The notes: a model not told the origin generated them from the letters alone. 33,969 nt of DNA from DASQFQ01 sp039934455 (GCA_039934455.1 JBDTMF010000017.1:1-33969), one strand, 5' to 3'; positions 1-9,079 are shown, counted from the stretch's first letter. Numbers and translations are program-made.

Positions 1-177
1 CGCGGCCAGCGCGCGCGCCTGATCGTCCATCCACTCGACGAGGAAGCCAAGCGAGCGGTCCGCCGCCTCGACGCGCCGCAGGGCCGACTCGACGAGCTCC
101 GCGGCCGTCACCTCGCCGGCGCGGACCAGGTCGGCCTGCGCGACGCCGTCGAGCCACTGGAGGTCCGCGTCGGTCAC
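1..177 (-). CDS. Amidase (amidase-signature/GatA type), N-terminal part only
   Basis: The first 59 codons of a leftward gene cut by the window edge. The visible start has the usual N-terminal helices of amidase-signature enzymes: an AQADLVRAGEVTAAELVE stretch followed by an ALRRVEAAD helix. This resembles GatA and aliphatic amidases. The Ser-Ser-Lys catalytic core lies outside the window, so activity cannot be checked. The GTG start at 177 follows the aldehyde dehydrogenase stop by 24 bp, so it is probably the last visible gene of the aminotransferase-led operon. Family context suggests hydrolysis of an amide such as a guanidino-acid amide before or after the ureohydrolase step; that substrate is inference. 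Confidence 0.72.
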   Translation of the reverse strand, partial: MTDADLQWLDGVAQADLVRAGEVTAAELVESALRRVEAADRSLGFLVEWMDDQARALAA

Positions 178-201
178 CGATCACCGCGCGCCGGACGGCG
201 G

Positions 202-1650
202 TCACGGATCGATGGCAACGGTCTTGAGCTCCGTGAAGAATTCGGCCGAGGCCTTGCCCTGCTCCCGGCTGTGCGAGCTCGAGTCCTTCATGCCGCCGAA
301 CGGTGCCTGCGGTTCAGCCCCCGGCGTCTCGCGATTGACGTGGACCATGCCCGCGCGGATCCCGCGGACGAACTCGAGCGCCCGGCCGAGATCGCGCGTG
401 AAGATCGACGCCGAGAGCCCGTAGCGCACGCCGTTGGCCACCGCCATCGCCTCGTCGAGGTCGCGCACGTCGATGACGCCGAGGACTGGGCCGAAGATCT
501 CGTCCTGGCCGAGCCGCGAGTCCGGGTCGACGTCGAGGTAGACCGTCGGAGTGACGAAGTTCCCCTCGCCGGCCACGCCGGTCCCACCGACGGCGGGCGA
601 CGCTTCGTCGCGCGCGATCTCGAGATAGCCGAGGACCTTCTCGAGCTGCGCCTCCGACGCCAGCGGTCCGATCTCCACCGCGTCGTCGAGCGGGTCCCCC
701 ACGCGCAGCGCGCCGACTCTCGCCACGAGCCGCTCCTTGAACGCCGACGCCACCCCTGGAAGCACGAGCGCGCGGCTCGTCGCCGTGCACTTCTGGCCGG
801 CCGACCACATGGCGCCGCGCACGGTGAGCTCGACCGCGCGGTCCAGGTCGGCGTCGTCGAGGACGATCACCGGGTTCTTGCCACCCGTCTCGAGCTGCAC
901 CTTGATGCCGCGCGGTACGGCGGCTGCCTGGATCCTCCGGCCGACAGCGAGGGAGCCCGTGAAGGTGATCGCGTCGACCTCCGGGTCGCCCGTGATCGCG
1001 TCGCCGATCTCCGCCGGCAGTCCGGTGACCATGTTCAGCACGCCGGCCGGGACGCCGGCGTCGTGGAAGGCCTCGGCGAGGCACGCCGCGCACAGCGGCG
1101 TGATCTCCGAGGGCTTCCACACGACCGTGTTGCCGAAGGCGAGTGCGGGGGCGATCTTCCACGCGGGGATCGCGAACGGGAAGTTCCAGGGCGTGATCAC
1201 CGCGACCACGCCGAGCGGCTCGCGCAGCGAGAAGAGCAGCGTGCGCGGGTCGGTCGCCGGGTGGACCGAGCCCGTCGGCTGGGCCGCCTCGCCCGCGAAC
1301 CACCGCAGCACCGAGATGGCCCGGCCGATCTCGGCCTCGGATTCGCGCAGGGTCTTGCCCTCCTCGCGCGTGAGCGTCTCCGCGAGCTCCCGGTGGCGAG
1401 CGGCGAGGACACCGGCCGTGCGCTGCAGCAGCTCGCCGCGCTCGAGCGCCGACGTGGCGGCCCAGGCGGGCGCCGCCTCCCGCGCCGCGGCGTACGCCTC
1501 CCGGACGTCTGCCGGCGACGCCGCGGCGCAGTGGGCCAGCACGCGATCGTCGTGCGCGGGGTCGAAGGTCGGGAACGTGCGCGCAGGCTCGCGCCAGCGG
1601 CCACCGACGTACGTCCCGCGCGTCAGCTCGGCCGGCGCAGCCGCGCTCAC
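202..1650 (-). CDS. NAD(P)-dependent aldehyde dehydrogenase (semialdehyde dehydrogenase-like)
   Basis: A 482-residue, full-length aldehyde dehydrogenase that would oxidise an amino- or guanidino-aldehyde, or succinate/ketoglutarate semialdehyde, to the acid. Visible motifs are the cofactor-binding PWNFPFAIPAWK block (about 154-165), the general-base Glu254 in LETGGKNP and the catalytic Cys288 in SAGQKCTATSR. The last two resemble the alpha-ketoglutaric semialdehyde dehydrogenase branch. The open frame continues far upstream, but the GTG at 1650 is chosen because it overlaps the ureohydrolase stop by 4 bp (GTGA) and begins the normal N-terminus. It sits downstream of a class III aminotransferase and a ureohydrolase, which fits amine to aldehyde to acid conversion. 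The exact substrate is not shown by the sequence. Confidence 0.9.
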   Translation of the reverse strand: MSAAAPAELTRGTYVGGRWREPARTFPTFDPAHDDRVLAHCAAASPADVREAYAAAREAAPAWAATSALERGELLQRTAGVLAARHRELAETLTREEGKTLRESEAEIGRAISVLRWFAGEAAQPTGSVHPATDPRTLLFSLREPLGVVAVITPWNFPFAIPAWKIAPALAFGNTVVWKPSEITPLCAACLAEAFHDAGVPAGVLNMVTGLPAEIGDAITGDPEVDAITFTGSLAVGRRIQAAAVPRGIKVQLETGGKNPVIVLDDADLDRAVELTVRGAMWSAGQKCTATSRALVLPGVASAFKERLVARVGALRVGDPLDDAVEIGPLASEAQLEKVLGYLEIARDEASPAVGGTGVAGEGNFVTPTVYLDVDPDSRLGQDEIFGPVLGVIDVRDLDEAMAVANGVRYGLSASIFTRDLGRALEFVRGIRAGMVHVNRETPGAEPQAPFGGMKDSSSHSREQGKASAEFFTELKTVAIDP

Positions 1651-2621
1651 GTCACGGCGCCGCAGTGCGCGGCCAGCCCGTCGAGCGCGATGCGCGCCGC
1701 CATGTTCGCGGTCCGCTCGCCGTGCTCGAGGCTCGGGGCCGTCTCCACGACGTCGAGTCCGAGCAGCCCGCCGGCGGACACCCCGCGCACGATCTCGAGC
1801 ATCTCGCGCGAGCTGAGGCCGCCCGGCCCGGCCGTGCTCGTCCCGGGCGCGAACGGGCCGTCCATCCCGTCCACGTCGACGGTCAGGTAGAGACCATCGT
1901 CGCTGCCGGCGATCTCCAGCACGCGCTCCACGATCGCGGCGGTGCCCAGCTTCCACACGTCCTCGAGCCACAGGACCGTGATGCCGTGCTCGCGGCAGTA
2001 CGCGAGCTCCTCGCGTGGGTTCATCCAGCCGGCGATTCCGACGAGGACGGTCTTGCGCGGGTCGAACCCCGCGTCGATCGCGCGCGTCACCGGGCAGCAG
2101 TTGCTGAGGGTCTCGCCGCCGACGTCGGTGGCGGTGTCGAGGTGGGCGTCGATCAGTACGAGACCGGCTCCCGGGCGGACGTCGGCCACGGCGCGGACGG
2201 CCGGGATCGTGACCGAGTGGTCGCCGCCGAGCACGACCGGGATGGCGCCGCCGGCGAGCACCTGGGCGATGTCCGCCTGCGCCCGCTCGAAGGTCTTCGC
2301 GGGGTTGCCCACGACCGTGTAGCAGTCGCCCGTGTCGACCAGGCCGAGCGACTCCTGGATGTCGAAGTCCCAGGTCGCGTTGTAGGGCAGGAAGAGCGTC
2401 GTGGCCTCGCGGATCGCCCGCGGCCCATAACTGGCGCCCGACCGGGTGACCGCCATGGAGTCCCACGGCATCCCGTAGATCGCCGCACCGGCTCCGCTCT
2501 CGCGGATGGCGTCGGCCTCCGGCGCGACGTGCGGCGCCCGCAGGAACGTGCCGGCGAGACCGTGGAAGAGCACGGTGTTCCACATGGTCGGTCCGGGACG
2601 GTTGGGCGTCGTGTCGGGCAT
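1647..2621 (-). CDS. Agmatinase/guanidinobutyrase-type ureohydrolase (cassette A)
   Basis: A 324-residue manganese-type ureohydrolase that would split a guanidino compound into urea and an amine. The arginase-family metal ligands are all present: GGDHS (132-136), DAHLD (158-162) and DVD (249-251) before FAPGT. The start at 2621 is supported by a strong GAGGAGGA Shine-Dalgarno three bases upstream. It overlaps the aldehyde dehydrogenase start by 4 bp and follows the nucleotidyltransferase stop by 19 bp. It is closely similar along its length to the cassette C ureohydrolase (same length, same motif spacing, shared GAGAAIYG and GWMNPR blocks). Agmatine and 4-guanidinobutyrate are the likeliest substrates given the aminotransferase, dehydrogenase and amidase beside it, but this is inference. 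Confidence 0.9.
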   Translation of the reverse strand: MPDTTPNRPGPTMWNTVLFHGLAGTFLRAPHVAPEADAIRESGAGAAIYGMPWDSMAVTRSGASYGPRAIREATTLFLPYNATWDFDIQESLGLVDTGDCYTVVGNPAKTFERAQADIAQVLAGGAIPVVLGGDHSVTIPAVRAVADVRPGAGLVLIDAHLDTATDVGGETLSNCCPVTRAIDAGFDPRKTVLVGIAGWMNPREELAYCREHGITVLWLEDVWKLGTAAIVERVLEIAGSDDGLYLTVDVDGMDGPFAPGTSTAGPGGLSSREMLEIVRGVSAGGLLGLDVVETAPSLEHGERTANMAARIALDGLAAHCGAVT

Positions 2622-2640
2622 TCGTCCTCCTCGTTGGTGA

Positions 2641-3456
2641 TCAGGCGGTTCCGCGCCTGGGATCCTCGGGCAGCTCGTACCAGGGCACCCGCTCACCGAC
2701 CCGCGCGCGGGCGCGCCAGCGCATGGACTTGGGGGCCTCGTCGATGGCGCGGCGAATCTGCTCGACGCGGCTCTCGATGGCCGGCGCGTCGACGCCCGCG
2801 GCATCGGCGACGGCCTCGGCGATCCGGTCGAGCGTGAGCGTCACCGTCTTCGCGAGCCCCCAGTCGGCGCCGCACAGCTTCGCGACGCGGTCGGCGTTGA
2901 TGGTCTCGTCGTCGCCGTCTCCGACCGGATGGTCGGCGAGCAGAGCGAGCAGGTCGAGCAGGTCCTTCTGGTTGAGCTGGACGATCTGGGCCTTGGTCAG
3001 GAACAGCTCTGCCAGCGGGACCGTCGGCGAGTCGACGGTGAGACGCTCGCCCAGCGGCAGCTCGTGGCACATCTTGAAGTGCGACATGAAGACGTCGACC
3101 TGGCGGCTGCCGCTCTCGTCGAAGTAGAGCCGCCGCGTCTTGCCGTGCAGGCTGTTGAAGCGCTTGTCGGGGAAGTAGCCGACCTCCGCGAGCAGCTCGT
3201 CGAGCGCCCGCCGGTCGACCGCGCCGGCCACGAAGTCGATGTCGGCGTACTCGCGACGCAACGCGCGGTGGCTCGCGCTCGGCGAGTGCAGAGCGACCGC
3301 GACGCCGCCGATGAGCCGGACCACGATGCCCGCCTCCTGGGCGCGGTCGACGACCGCGGTCGCCTGACCGACCAGGACAGGGCGGTCCTCGCGGGGTCCG
3401 TCGTCGTCGGCTTCCACATCGCTCTCCCAGGTTGAGATGGTTGGAGCGCGTGGCAT
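2641..3456 (-). CDS. Nucleotidyltransferase-fold protein, cassette core family (copy A)
   Basis: A 271-residue protein with the hallmarks of the nucleotidyltransferase (MNT/AbiEii-like) fold: IGG at 49-51, the metal-binding pair Asp72-x-Asp74 (ADIDF) and a third acidic residue Asp121 (QVDVF). It is one of three paralogues here; all keep exactly 49 residues between the first and third Asp. Shared signatures are FNxL near 100, a Cys-His pair near 130, ADWGL and a C-terminal PKSxxW...RxGxRxxWYExPE tail. The ATG at 3456 starts one base after the aminotransferase stop. Catalytic carboxylates are intact, so an active nucleotidyl- or phosphotransferase is plausible. The substrate is unknown. No partner gene resembles a classical toxin-antitoxin pair. 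Confidence 0.75.
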   Translation of the reverse strand: MPRAPTISTWESDVEADDDGPREDRPVLVGQATAVVDRAQEAGIVVRLIGGVAVALHSPSASHRALRREYADIDFVAGAVDRRALDELLAEVGYFPDKRFNSLHGKTRRLYFDESGSRQVDVFMSHFKMCHELPLGERLTVDSPTVPLAELFLTKAQIVQLNQKDLLDLLALLADHPVGDGDDETINADRVAKLCGADWGLAKTVTLTLDRIAEAVADAAGVDAPAIESRVEQIRRAIDEAPKSMRWRARARVGERVPWYELPEDPRRGTA

Positions 3457-3457
3457 A

Positions 3458-4738
3458 TCACGCCACCGTGCCGGCAGCGCGGGTCTTGGCGGTCGCCTCG
3501 TCGAGGCCGGCCACCAGCGCGCCGTTGAGGAGATCGAGGTGCTCCTCCGTCGCGGTCAGCGGCGGAGACACCGCGATCGAGGAACCCAGCGGCCGGACCA
3601 GCGCGCCGTTGCGCCGCACCGCCTGGGCGACTCGCGTCACGATCCCGGGATCCGCCGCGATCAGCTCCGGGTCGAGCTCCACCGCGCCCAGGAACCCGAG
3701 GCCGGCCCGCACCTCCCGCACCGCGGCGTGGTCCGCCAGCGGCTCGAGCGCCGCGGCCAGGGGGAGCTCCATCAGCCGGCCCCGCTCGAGCAGGCCGTCC
3801 TCGAGCACGTCGAGATTGGCCAGCGCGGCAGCGCAGCACGCGGCGTGCCCGGCGTACGTCGGCCCGTGGCGCAGCACGGCGGCGCCCGGCTCGTCCCAGA
3901 AGGGCGCGGCGACGCTCTCATCGACGACCACGCCGCCCAGCGGCAGGTAGCCGCTCGTCACGCCCTTGGCGAAGACGATCATGTCGGGCACGACGTTCCA
4001 GCGCTCGATTCCGAACCAGGTCCCGAGGCGGCCGAAGCCGCAGATCACTGCGTCGACCACGAGCAGGACGCCGTGCTTGCGGCAGAGGTCCGCGACCGCC
4101 TCCAGGTAGCCGTCCGGCGGGATGAGCACGCCGCCGGCGCCGATGACCGGCTCGACGAAGAACGCCGCCACGTGGTCCGGGCCGATCAGGTCGATCTCGC
4201 GGCGCAGCGCCTCGACCGAGTCGTGCGGGATCACGGAGACCTGGCTGTGCAGCGGACCCCAGCCGTCGCGGTTGCCCGAGATGCCGGCCAGGCTCGTCCC
4301 GAACCCGTGCGTCCCGTGGTACGCGTTGGTGCGGCTGATGAGGTGGGTGCGCTCGGGCGACCCGGTGACGTGCCAGAACCGGCGCGCGAGCTTCGCCGCC
4401 GTCTCGATGCCGTCTGCGCCGCCGCCGCAGAGGAAGACGGAGGCGTCGTGCAACGGCGACAGGCGGGAGAGGCGGTCGGCCAGCTCGAGCGCGGGACGGT
4501 TCGCCAGGTCGTTGAAGATCGCGTACGTCTCGAGCCGCTCCATCTGGTGGAAGACCGCCTCGCGGATCTCCGGCCGGCCGTGACCGATGTTCGCGTACCA
4601 GAGGCTCGCCGTGGCGTCGAGGTAGCGGCGCCCGTCCTCGTCGTAGATCCAGACGTCCACGCCCCGGTCGACGACGAACTGCCGGCCGGCTACGGCGGCC
4701 ATGTCGGCGAAGGGGTGCCAGAGACGCGGTACGGCCAC
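3458..4738 (-). CDS. Class III PLP-dependent aminotransferase (omega-amino acid/diamine type)
   Basis: A 426-residue fold-type I aminotransferase that would move a terminal amino group (putrescine, GABA, beta-alanine or similar) to a keto acid. It has the family N-terminal LWHPFADM, a CGGGADGIETAAKLAR cofactor loop, Asp229 for the PLP ring nitrogen and the Schiff-base Lys258 in FAKGVTSGYLPLGG. The usual DEV at the Asp is DAV here, so the glutamate next to Asp229 is replaced by Ala. The GTG at 4738 gives the normal family start. It is the first gene of the leftward operon and is divergent from the permease at 4858. The aldehyde dehydrogenase downstream would take the aldehyde product. Confidence 0.9.
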   Translation of the reverse strand: MAVPRLWHPFADMAAVAGRQFVVDRGVDVWIYDEDGRRYLDATASLWYANIGHGRPEIREAVFHQMERLETYAIFNDLANRPALELADRLSRLSPLHDASVFLCGGGADGIETAAKLARRFWHVTGSPERTHLISRTNAYHGTHGFGTSLAGISGNRDGWGPLHSQVSVIPHDSVEALRREIDLIGPDHVAAFFVEPVIGAGGVLIPPDGYLEAVADLCRKHGVLLVVDAVICGFGRLGTWFGIERWNVVPDMIVFAKGVTSGYLPLGGVVVDESVAAPFWDEPGAAVLRHGPTYAGHAACCAAALANLDVLEDGLLERGRLMELPLAAALEPLADHAAVREVRAGLGFLGAVELDPELIAADPGIVTRVAQAVRRNGALVRPLGSSIAVSPPLTATEEHLDLLNGALVAGLDEATAKTRAAGTVA

Positions 4739-4857
4739 GATTTACAACGTCGCACCGCGCCGTACGCGCTGGCTACTGTGGGATCTCCAGCGGCCGCTCG
4801 CCATGTTTGGGGGAAGGACGATTCTCGCCACTCTCGGCGCCGTGGAGACTCGTCCTC
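4739..4857. promoter_or_regulatory. Divergent intergenic region of cassette A
   Basis: A 119-base gap separates the leftward aminotransferase from the rightward permease and must hold both promoters if the arms are transcribed from here. I see no convincing -35/-10 pair and no clear palindrome. A GGAG about ten bases before the ATG at 4858 is a weak ribosome-binding site for the permease. The nearest regulator gene in the unit is the PucR-family one at 7496. Confidence 0.4.
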
Positions 4858-6507
4858 ATGAGCACGTTCGAGGAAGCATCGCGGGACGCCACGACCGGGG
4901 CAGGGGACGGATCCTTCTTCGCTCGGCAGGCCACAGGGCTCGTCCGCGAGGGCAAGGCCTACGACGCGTTCATCTACAACGTCATGTGGTCGGGCGGCGC
5001 CCTGACGCTCGCCTTCATGTACCTGCTCGTGCCGACGCTCTACCCGGCCGCGAACCTGCCCTTCACGGTCCTGATCGCAGCGATCCTGGGCATCGGCGGC
5101 GCGTTCCTCTACGCGCTGCTCACGACGCTCATGCCGCGTACGGGCGGCGACTACGTCTTCGTCAGCCGCACCATCCACCCGTTCCTCGGCTTCGCCGCCA
5201 ACTTCAGCTACGTATTCTGGAACATGGTGGTCGTCGGCGTCTACGCGACGTTCCTGTCCACCTACGGCGTCGGGGCGATCCTGCGCATGCTCGTCGGGTT
5301 CGGCGCCAGCGACAGCCTGCTCTCGACCGCCGACTGGTTCGCCTCGGACTGGGGGATCTTCGTGTCCGGCACGGTGATGACCGTGCTGGCGGCGGCGACC
5401 TTCATCCTCGGCGGCACGCAGCTCTTCTTCCGCCTCCAGCAGATGACGTTCGTGATCTACATCATCGGCGCCTTCCTGCTGGTGGTGATCGTCGGCCTGC
5501 TCACGTCGCACGCCTCGTTCCTGGGGTCGTTCAACGACTACGCGCAGAACCTGGGCACCGCGGACGCCGCCGCCAAGGTCCAGGCCGGGGCGGCGAAGGC
5601 GGGCTACACCGACACGGGGTACACGGTTCACGACACGATCAAGGCCGTCAGCGTGGCGTGGTTCATCTTCGGCTTCATCTTCTCCAGCAACTACTTCGCG
5701 GGCGAGATCAAGACCGGCCGGCGGACGCAGTTCTACGCGATCCCCGGCGCCGTGGCCCTGGTGGTGCTGCTGCTGCTGATCACGATCCCGTCGTTCCAGC
5801 ACATGGCCGGGCGGGACTTCATCAACCAGCTCGGCACGGCCGACCCCGCCGCCTACGGCTTCGGCGCCGGCGCGCCGGCCTACCCGGAGATCGCGGCGAT
5901 CGGCTCGGGGAGCCCCATCCTGGGGTTCATCATCATCGTCGGCTTCCTCGGCGGCATCGTCGCCTGGCTGCCGATGACGATGATGCTCGCCAGCCGCTGC
6001 ATGCTCGCGTGGTCGTTCGACAAGGTGATGCCCGAGAAGCTCTCGGACGTCGACGAGCGGACCCACTCGCCGATCGTCGCGGTGCTGATCGTGGCCATCC
6101 TCTACATCCTCAGCACGGCGGCGTACGCGTTCACCGACTGGTTCACGACGCTCACCGTGCTCTTCCCGGAGACGCTGACCCTGCTCGTGGTCGCGGTCGC
6201 CGGCGCGATCCTCCCGTACCGCCGGCGCGAGCTCTATGAGTCCTCGGCGCGGGCGCGGCGCGCGGCGGGGCTGCCGCTGCTCACCGTCGTGGGGATCCTC
6301 GCCTTCGTCGGCTTCCTGATCGCCGAGATCATCCTGCTCACGGACCCGGGCTCCGGCACGAGCATCACGGACAATCCCCGGATCGTGCTGATCTCCCTGG
6401 GCATCTTCTTCGGGGTGGGACCGCTGATCTACTTCGGCTCACGCGCGTGGCGACGGACGCAGGGGATCGACCTCGACCTCGCCTACGCGGAGATCCCGCC
6501 CGAGTAG
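4858..6507 (+). CDS. APC-superfamily amino acid/amine permease (cassette A)
   Basis: A 549-residue polytopic membrane protein with about a dozen hydrophobic segments. The N-terminus has the APC-type FARQATGLVRE segment, followed by PRTGGDYVF and later NYFAGEIKTGRR. It would import an amino acid or amine across the cytoplasmic membrane. It ends in DLDLAYAEIPPE; all three permeases in the window share this tail (LAYxEIPPE or LTYRELPPE) and the N-terminal ATGLVRE/ASGLVRQ segment, so they form one subfamily. The ATG at 4858 is chosen over the longer open frame because it aligns with the paralogues. The phosphoesterase follows after 3 bases. Substrate is inferred from the ureohydrolase next door, not seen. 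Confidence 0.88.
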   Translation: MSTFEEASRDATTGAGDGSFFARQATGLVREGKAYDAFIYNVMWSGGALTLAFMYLLVPTLYPAANLPFTVLIAAILGIGGAFLYALLTTLMPRTGGDYVFVSRTIHPFLGFAANFSYVFWNMVVVGVYATFLSTYGVGAILRMLVGFGASDSLLSTADWFASDWGIFVSGTVMTVLAAATFILGGTQLFFRLQQMTFVIYIIGAFLLVVIVGLLTSHASFLGSFNDYAQNLGTADAAAKVQAGAAKAGYTDTGYTVHDTIKAVSVAWFIFGFIFSSNYFAGEIKTGRRTQFYAIPGAVALVVLLLLITIPSFQHMAGRDFINQLGTADPAAYGFGAGAPAYPEIAAIGSGSPILGFIIIVGFLGGIVAWLPMTMMLASRCMLAWSFDKVMPEKLSDVDERTHSPIVAVLIVAILYILSTAAYAFTDWFTTLTVLFPETLTLLVVAVAGAILPYRRRELYESSARARRAAGLPLLTVVGILAFVGFLIAEIILLTDPGSGTSITDNPRIVLISLGIFFGVGPLIYFGSRAWRRTQGIDLDLAYAEIPPE

Positions 6508-6510
6508 CGC

Positions 6511-7458
6511 GTGCTGCGAATCCTGTTCGCCACGGACTTCCATGGCGCGGAGGTCTGCTTCCGGAAGCTGTTCAACCTTGCGCCGCGGGCGAAGGTGGAC
6601 GTGATCGTGATCGGCGGTGACCTGTGCGGCAAGGGGCTCGTCCCACTCGTCGAGCGGAACGGGTCCTTCAGCGGCGAGTTCCTCGGCGCCCCGTTCGACG
6701 TGCCGGCGGGCGAGCAGACCGGGGAGATCGAGAAGCGGATCCGGTTCAACGGCTTCTACCCCTACCGGTGCACGCCCGCTGAGATCGAGCGCCTGCGCAG
6801 CGAGCCCGAGCACCTCACGGCGGTCATGGACGGCGAGCTTGCGGCCACCGTCGAGCGCTGGATGGCGCTGGCGGACGAGAAGCTCGCGGACACGGGGGTG
6901 ATCTGCGTGAGCATCCCGGGCAACGACGACGAGCTGGTGATCGACGCCCCGCTCGACGCCGCCAAGCGGGTGCGCAACTGTGACGGCCGGCTCATCGACT
7001 TCGGCGAGTTCCAGATGGTCGGGTTCGGCGCCAGCAACCCGACGCCATGGAACAGCCCGCGGGAGTTCCCGGAGGAGGAGATCGAGCGGCGACTCGAGGC
7101 GGCCGTCGTCGGGGTCGACCCCGACCGGCCGCTGCTGGCCAACATCCACGTTCCTCCGTACCGCTCCACGCTCGACGATGCCCCGTTGGTCGACGACCAG
7201 CTGCGGCCGGTCATCAAGGGCGGCAACCCAGTCGCGGGTCCCGTCGGGTCACACGCCGTGCGGTCGTTCATCGAGCGCCACCAGCCGCTGGTCTCCCTCC
7301 ACGGCCACATCCACGAATCGCGCGGCGCGAGCCGCATCGGCGGTACGCTCGCCATCAACCCCGGCAGCGACTACTCGTCGGGGACACTGCAGGCGGTGAT
7401 CGTGTCCATTGACCTGCGCAAGCGCAAGGTCAAGGGACATCAGTTCATCTCCGGCTGA
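6511..7458 (+). CDS. Calcineurin-like metallophosphoesterase (cassette A)
   Basis: A 315-residue two-metal phosphoesterase. Visible ligands are Asp9 and His11 in TDFHG, Asp37 in GGDLCGKG, Asn138 in PGNDD, His213 in NIHVPPY and the GHIH at 265-268, followed by NPGSDY. The usual GNH(D/E) histidine is Asp139, a change shared by all three paralogues. No signal peptide is visible, so it is probably cytosolic. The GTG at 6511 lies 3 bases after the permease stop and begins directly with the first beta strand (VLRILFATD). It may hydrolyse a phosphodiester or phosphomonoester linked to the cassette's function. Its pairing with a nucleotidyltransferase suggests it could undo that enzyme's product; this is inference. 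Confidence 0.82.
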   Translation: MLRILFATDFHGAEVCFRKLFNLAPRAKVDVIVIGGDLCGKGLVPLVERNGSFSGEFLGAPFDVPAGEQTGEIEKRIRFNGFYPYRCTPAEIERLRSEPEHLTAVMDGELAATVERWMALADEKLADTGVICVSIPGNDDELVIDAPLDAAKRVRNCDGRLIDFGEFQMVGFGASNPTPWNSPREFPEEEIERRLEAAVVGVDPDRPLLANIHVPPYRSTLDDAPLVDDQLRPVIKGGNPVAGPVGSHAVRSFIERHQPLVSLHGHIHESRGASRIGGTLAINPGSDYSSGTLQAVIVSIDLRKRKVKGHQFISG

Positions 7459-7495
7459 ACCGGACCGCAGCGCGGCTACGATCAGCTTGAGGCCC

Positions 7496-9079
7496 ATGAC
7501 CACGCAGAACCTGACGCTCGGAGCGCTGCTCGACCAGGAGGAGCTCAGCCTCCGGCTCGTCGTCGGGAGCGACGACTGCCGGACACGGGTCGTGCGCGGC
7601 GTCCACGGCACCGAGGTCGAGCACCCGACACGCTGGTTGAGTCCGGGCTGGGTGATGCTGACCACCGGGATGCGCTTCGGCGACGACGCGGAGGTGATGC
7701 ATGGGCTCGTGGCCGAGCTGGCCGATTCCGAGCTGTCCGCGCTGGGCTTCGGAACCGGGATGACGTTCGACACGATCCCCGAGCCGTTGATCGAGGCGGC
7801 ACGCCGCCGCCAGTTTCCGCTCTTCGAGGTCCCGTACGCCACGCCGTTCAACGAGGTCAGTGCATTCGCGGCGCGATCCTCGCTGAACCGGGACTTCCAC
7901 GTCCTCCGACGCACGGTCTCCATGCAGAACTACCTGATGGAGTCCCTGGACGGGGCGTCCCCGGAGGAGGAGCTCATCCGCCGGCTCGGTGCAGTTCTGG
8001 ACAGCGAAATCGCGCTCTACCGGCCCGACGGCCAACTGGAGAGCCTGTTCCGCCGCGGTCAGCGTCCGAGCCTGGCCCCCGAGCCCGACTGGTCCGCCGA
8101 CGTCTGGGCCGAGGTGTGCCGCCGGCCGCCCGCGCTCCAGCGCTTCTCGGTGGGCGACGCGCGCGTCGTGTCCGCGCCGGTCGAGGCCGATGGGCGCATC
8201 CATCACTGGCTCGTGGTCGTCGGCGGCTACCAGGCGTCCGAGCAACTGGCGCAGCCGGTCGTGGAAGCGGCCGGCCGCCTGCTCGCCGTCATGGCCAACG
8301 CCCGCAGGATCAGCGCCTCCGAGGAGCGGGAGATCCGACGGGCCTTCGTCGCCGACCTCGCCACGGCGAATCCGGCGAAGCTCGCGGCATTAGGTGAGCG
8401 CGCGGCCAGCCTCGGACTCACCTTCTCCGCTCCCGTCCGCGCCGTGCAGCTCGCGGTGCCCGGACCGCAGTCCAGCGATGCCGACTGGCGACCCGCGCAG
8501 CGGCTGGAGCGGACGCTCGCGGGCACGCACCAGCACTTCGTCATCACCGAGCACGAGAGCCGGATCGTCTGTCTGGCCGAGGGCGACGACGACGTCCTGT
8601 CGGCGGCGCTCGACGCCGTCGAGCCGCTGCTCGGCGGGCCCGCGACCGGCGTCGGCCGCGCCGCGGGGTCGGTGGAGGAGCTGGCGTGCTCGCTCAACGA
8701 CGCGGCGCTGGCCCTTGCCCAGCTGGCCGTGGCGGAGGACGGCCGCACCACACTGTGGTTCGACGACTTCGACGTTGTCGGCTGCCTGGTGAGCGGCGCG
8801 CCGGAGGAGGCCGTAAGGGCTCGGGTCGACCTGCTGCTCGGAGCGATCCAGGCCAAGCCCCGGCTCTACGAGACGCTTCGGTGCTTCCTCGACTGCGACC
8901 TCGACGTCGGCCGCAGCGCGGACGCGCTGCACCTGCACCCCAACTCCATGCGGTACCGGCTCACCCGCATCGAGGAGCGGATCGGCGCGTCGCTGCGGCG
9001 TCCGGCCACGATCGCGAATCTGTACGTGGCGACGATGCTCGACGCGACGCAGCGGCGCGACAGCCGCTCAGAGCGATAG
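7496..9079 (+). CDS. PucR/CdaR-family transcriptional regulator
   Basis: A 527-residue regulator with the PucR domain order. An N-terminal ligand-sensing PucR-like domain (about 1-130, containing WLSPGWVMLTTG) precedes a central domain and a C-terminal PucR helix-turn-helix near 495-515 (LHLHPNSMRYRLTRIEERIG). This family controls catabolism of purines, amino acids and polyamines. The ATG at 7496, 37 bases after the phosphoesterase stop, is chosen over the upstream start in the longer frame because it begins the normal PucR domain. The next gene starts 5 bases after the stop. By position it probably controls cassette A; no binding site is identified. Confidence 0.88.
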   Translation: MTTQNLTLGALLDQEELSLRLVVGSDDCRTRVVRGVHGTEVEHPTRWLSPGWVMLTTGMRFGDDAEVMHGLVAELADSELSALGFGTGMTFDTIPEPLIEAARRRQFPLFEVPYATPFNEVSAFAARSSLNRDFHVLRRTVSMQNYLMESLDGASPEEELIRRLGAVLDSEIALYRPDGQLESLFRRGQRPSLAPEPDWSADVWAEVCRRPPALQRFSVGDARVVSAPVEADGRIHHWLVVVGGYQASEQLAQPVVEAAGRLLAVMANARRISASEEREIRRAFVADLATANPAKLAALGERAASLGLTFSAPVRAVQLAVPGPQSSDADWRPAQRLERTLAGTHQHFVITEHESRIVCLAEGDDDVLSAALDAVEPLLGGPATGVGRAAGSVEELACSLNDAALALAQLAVAEDGRTTLWFDDFDVVGCLVSGAPEEAVRARVDLLLGAIQAKPRLYETLRCFLDCDLDVGRSADALHLHPNSMRYRLTRIEERIGASLRRPATIANLYVATMLDATQRRDSRSER

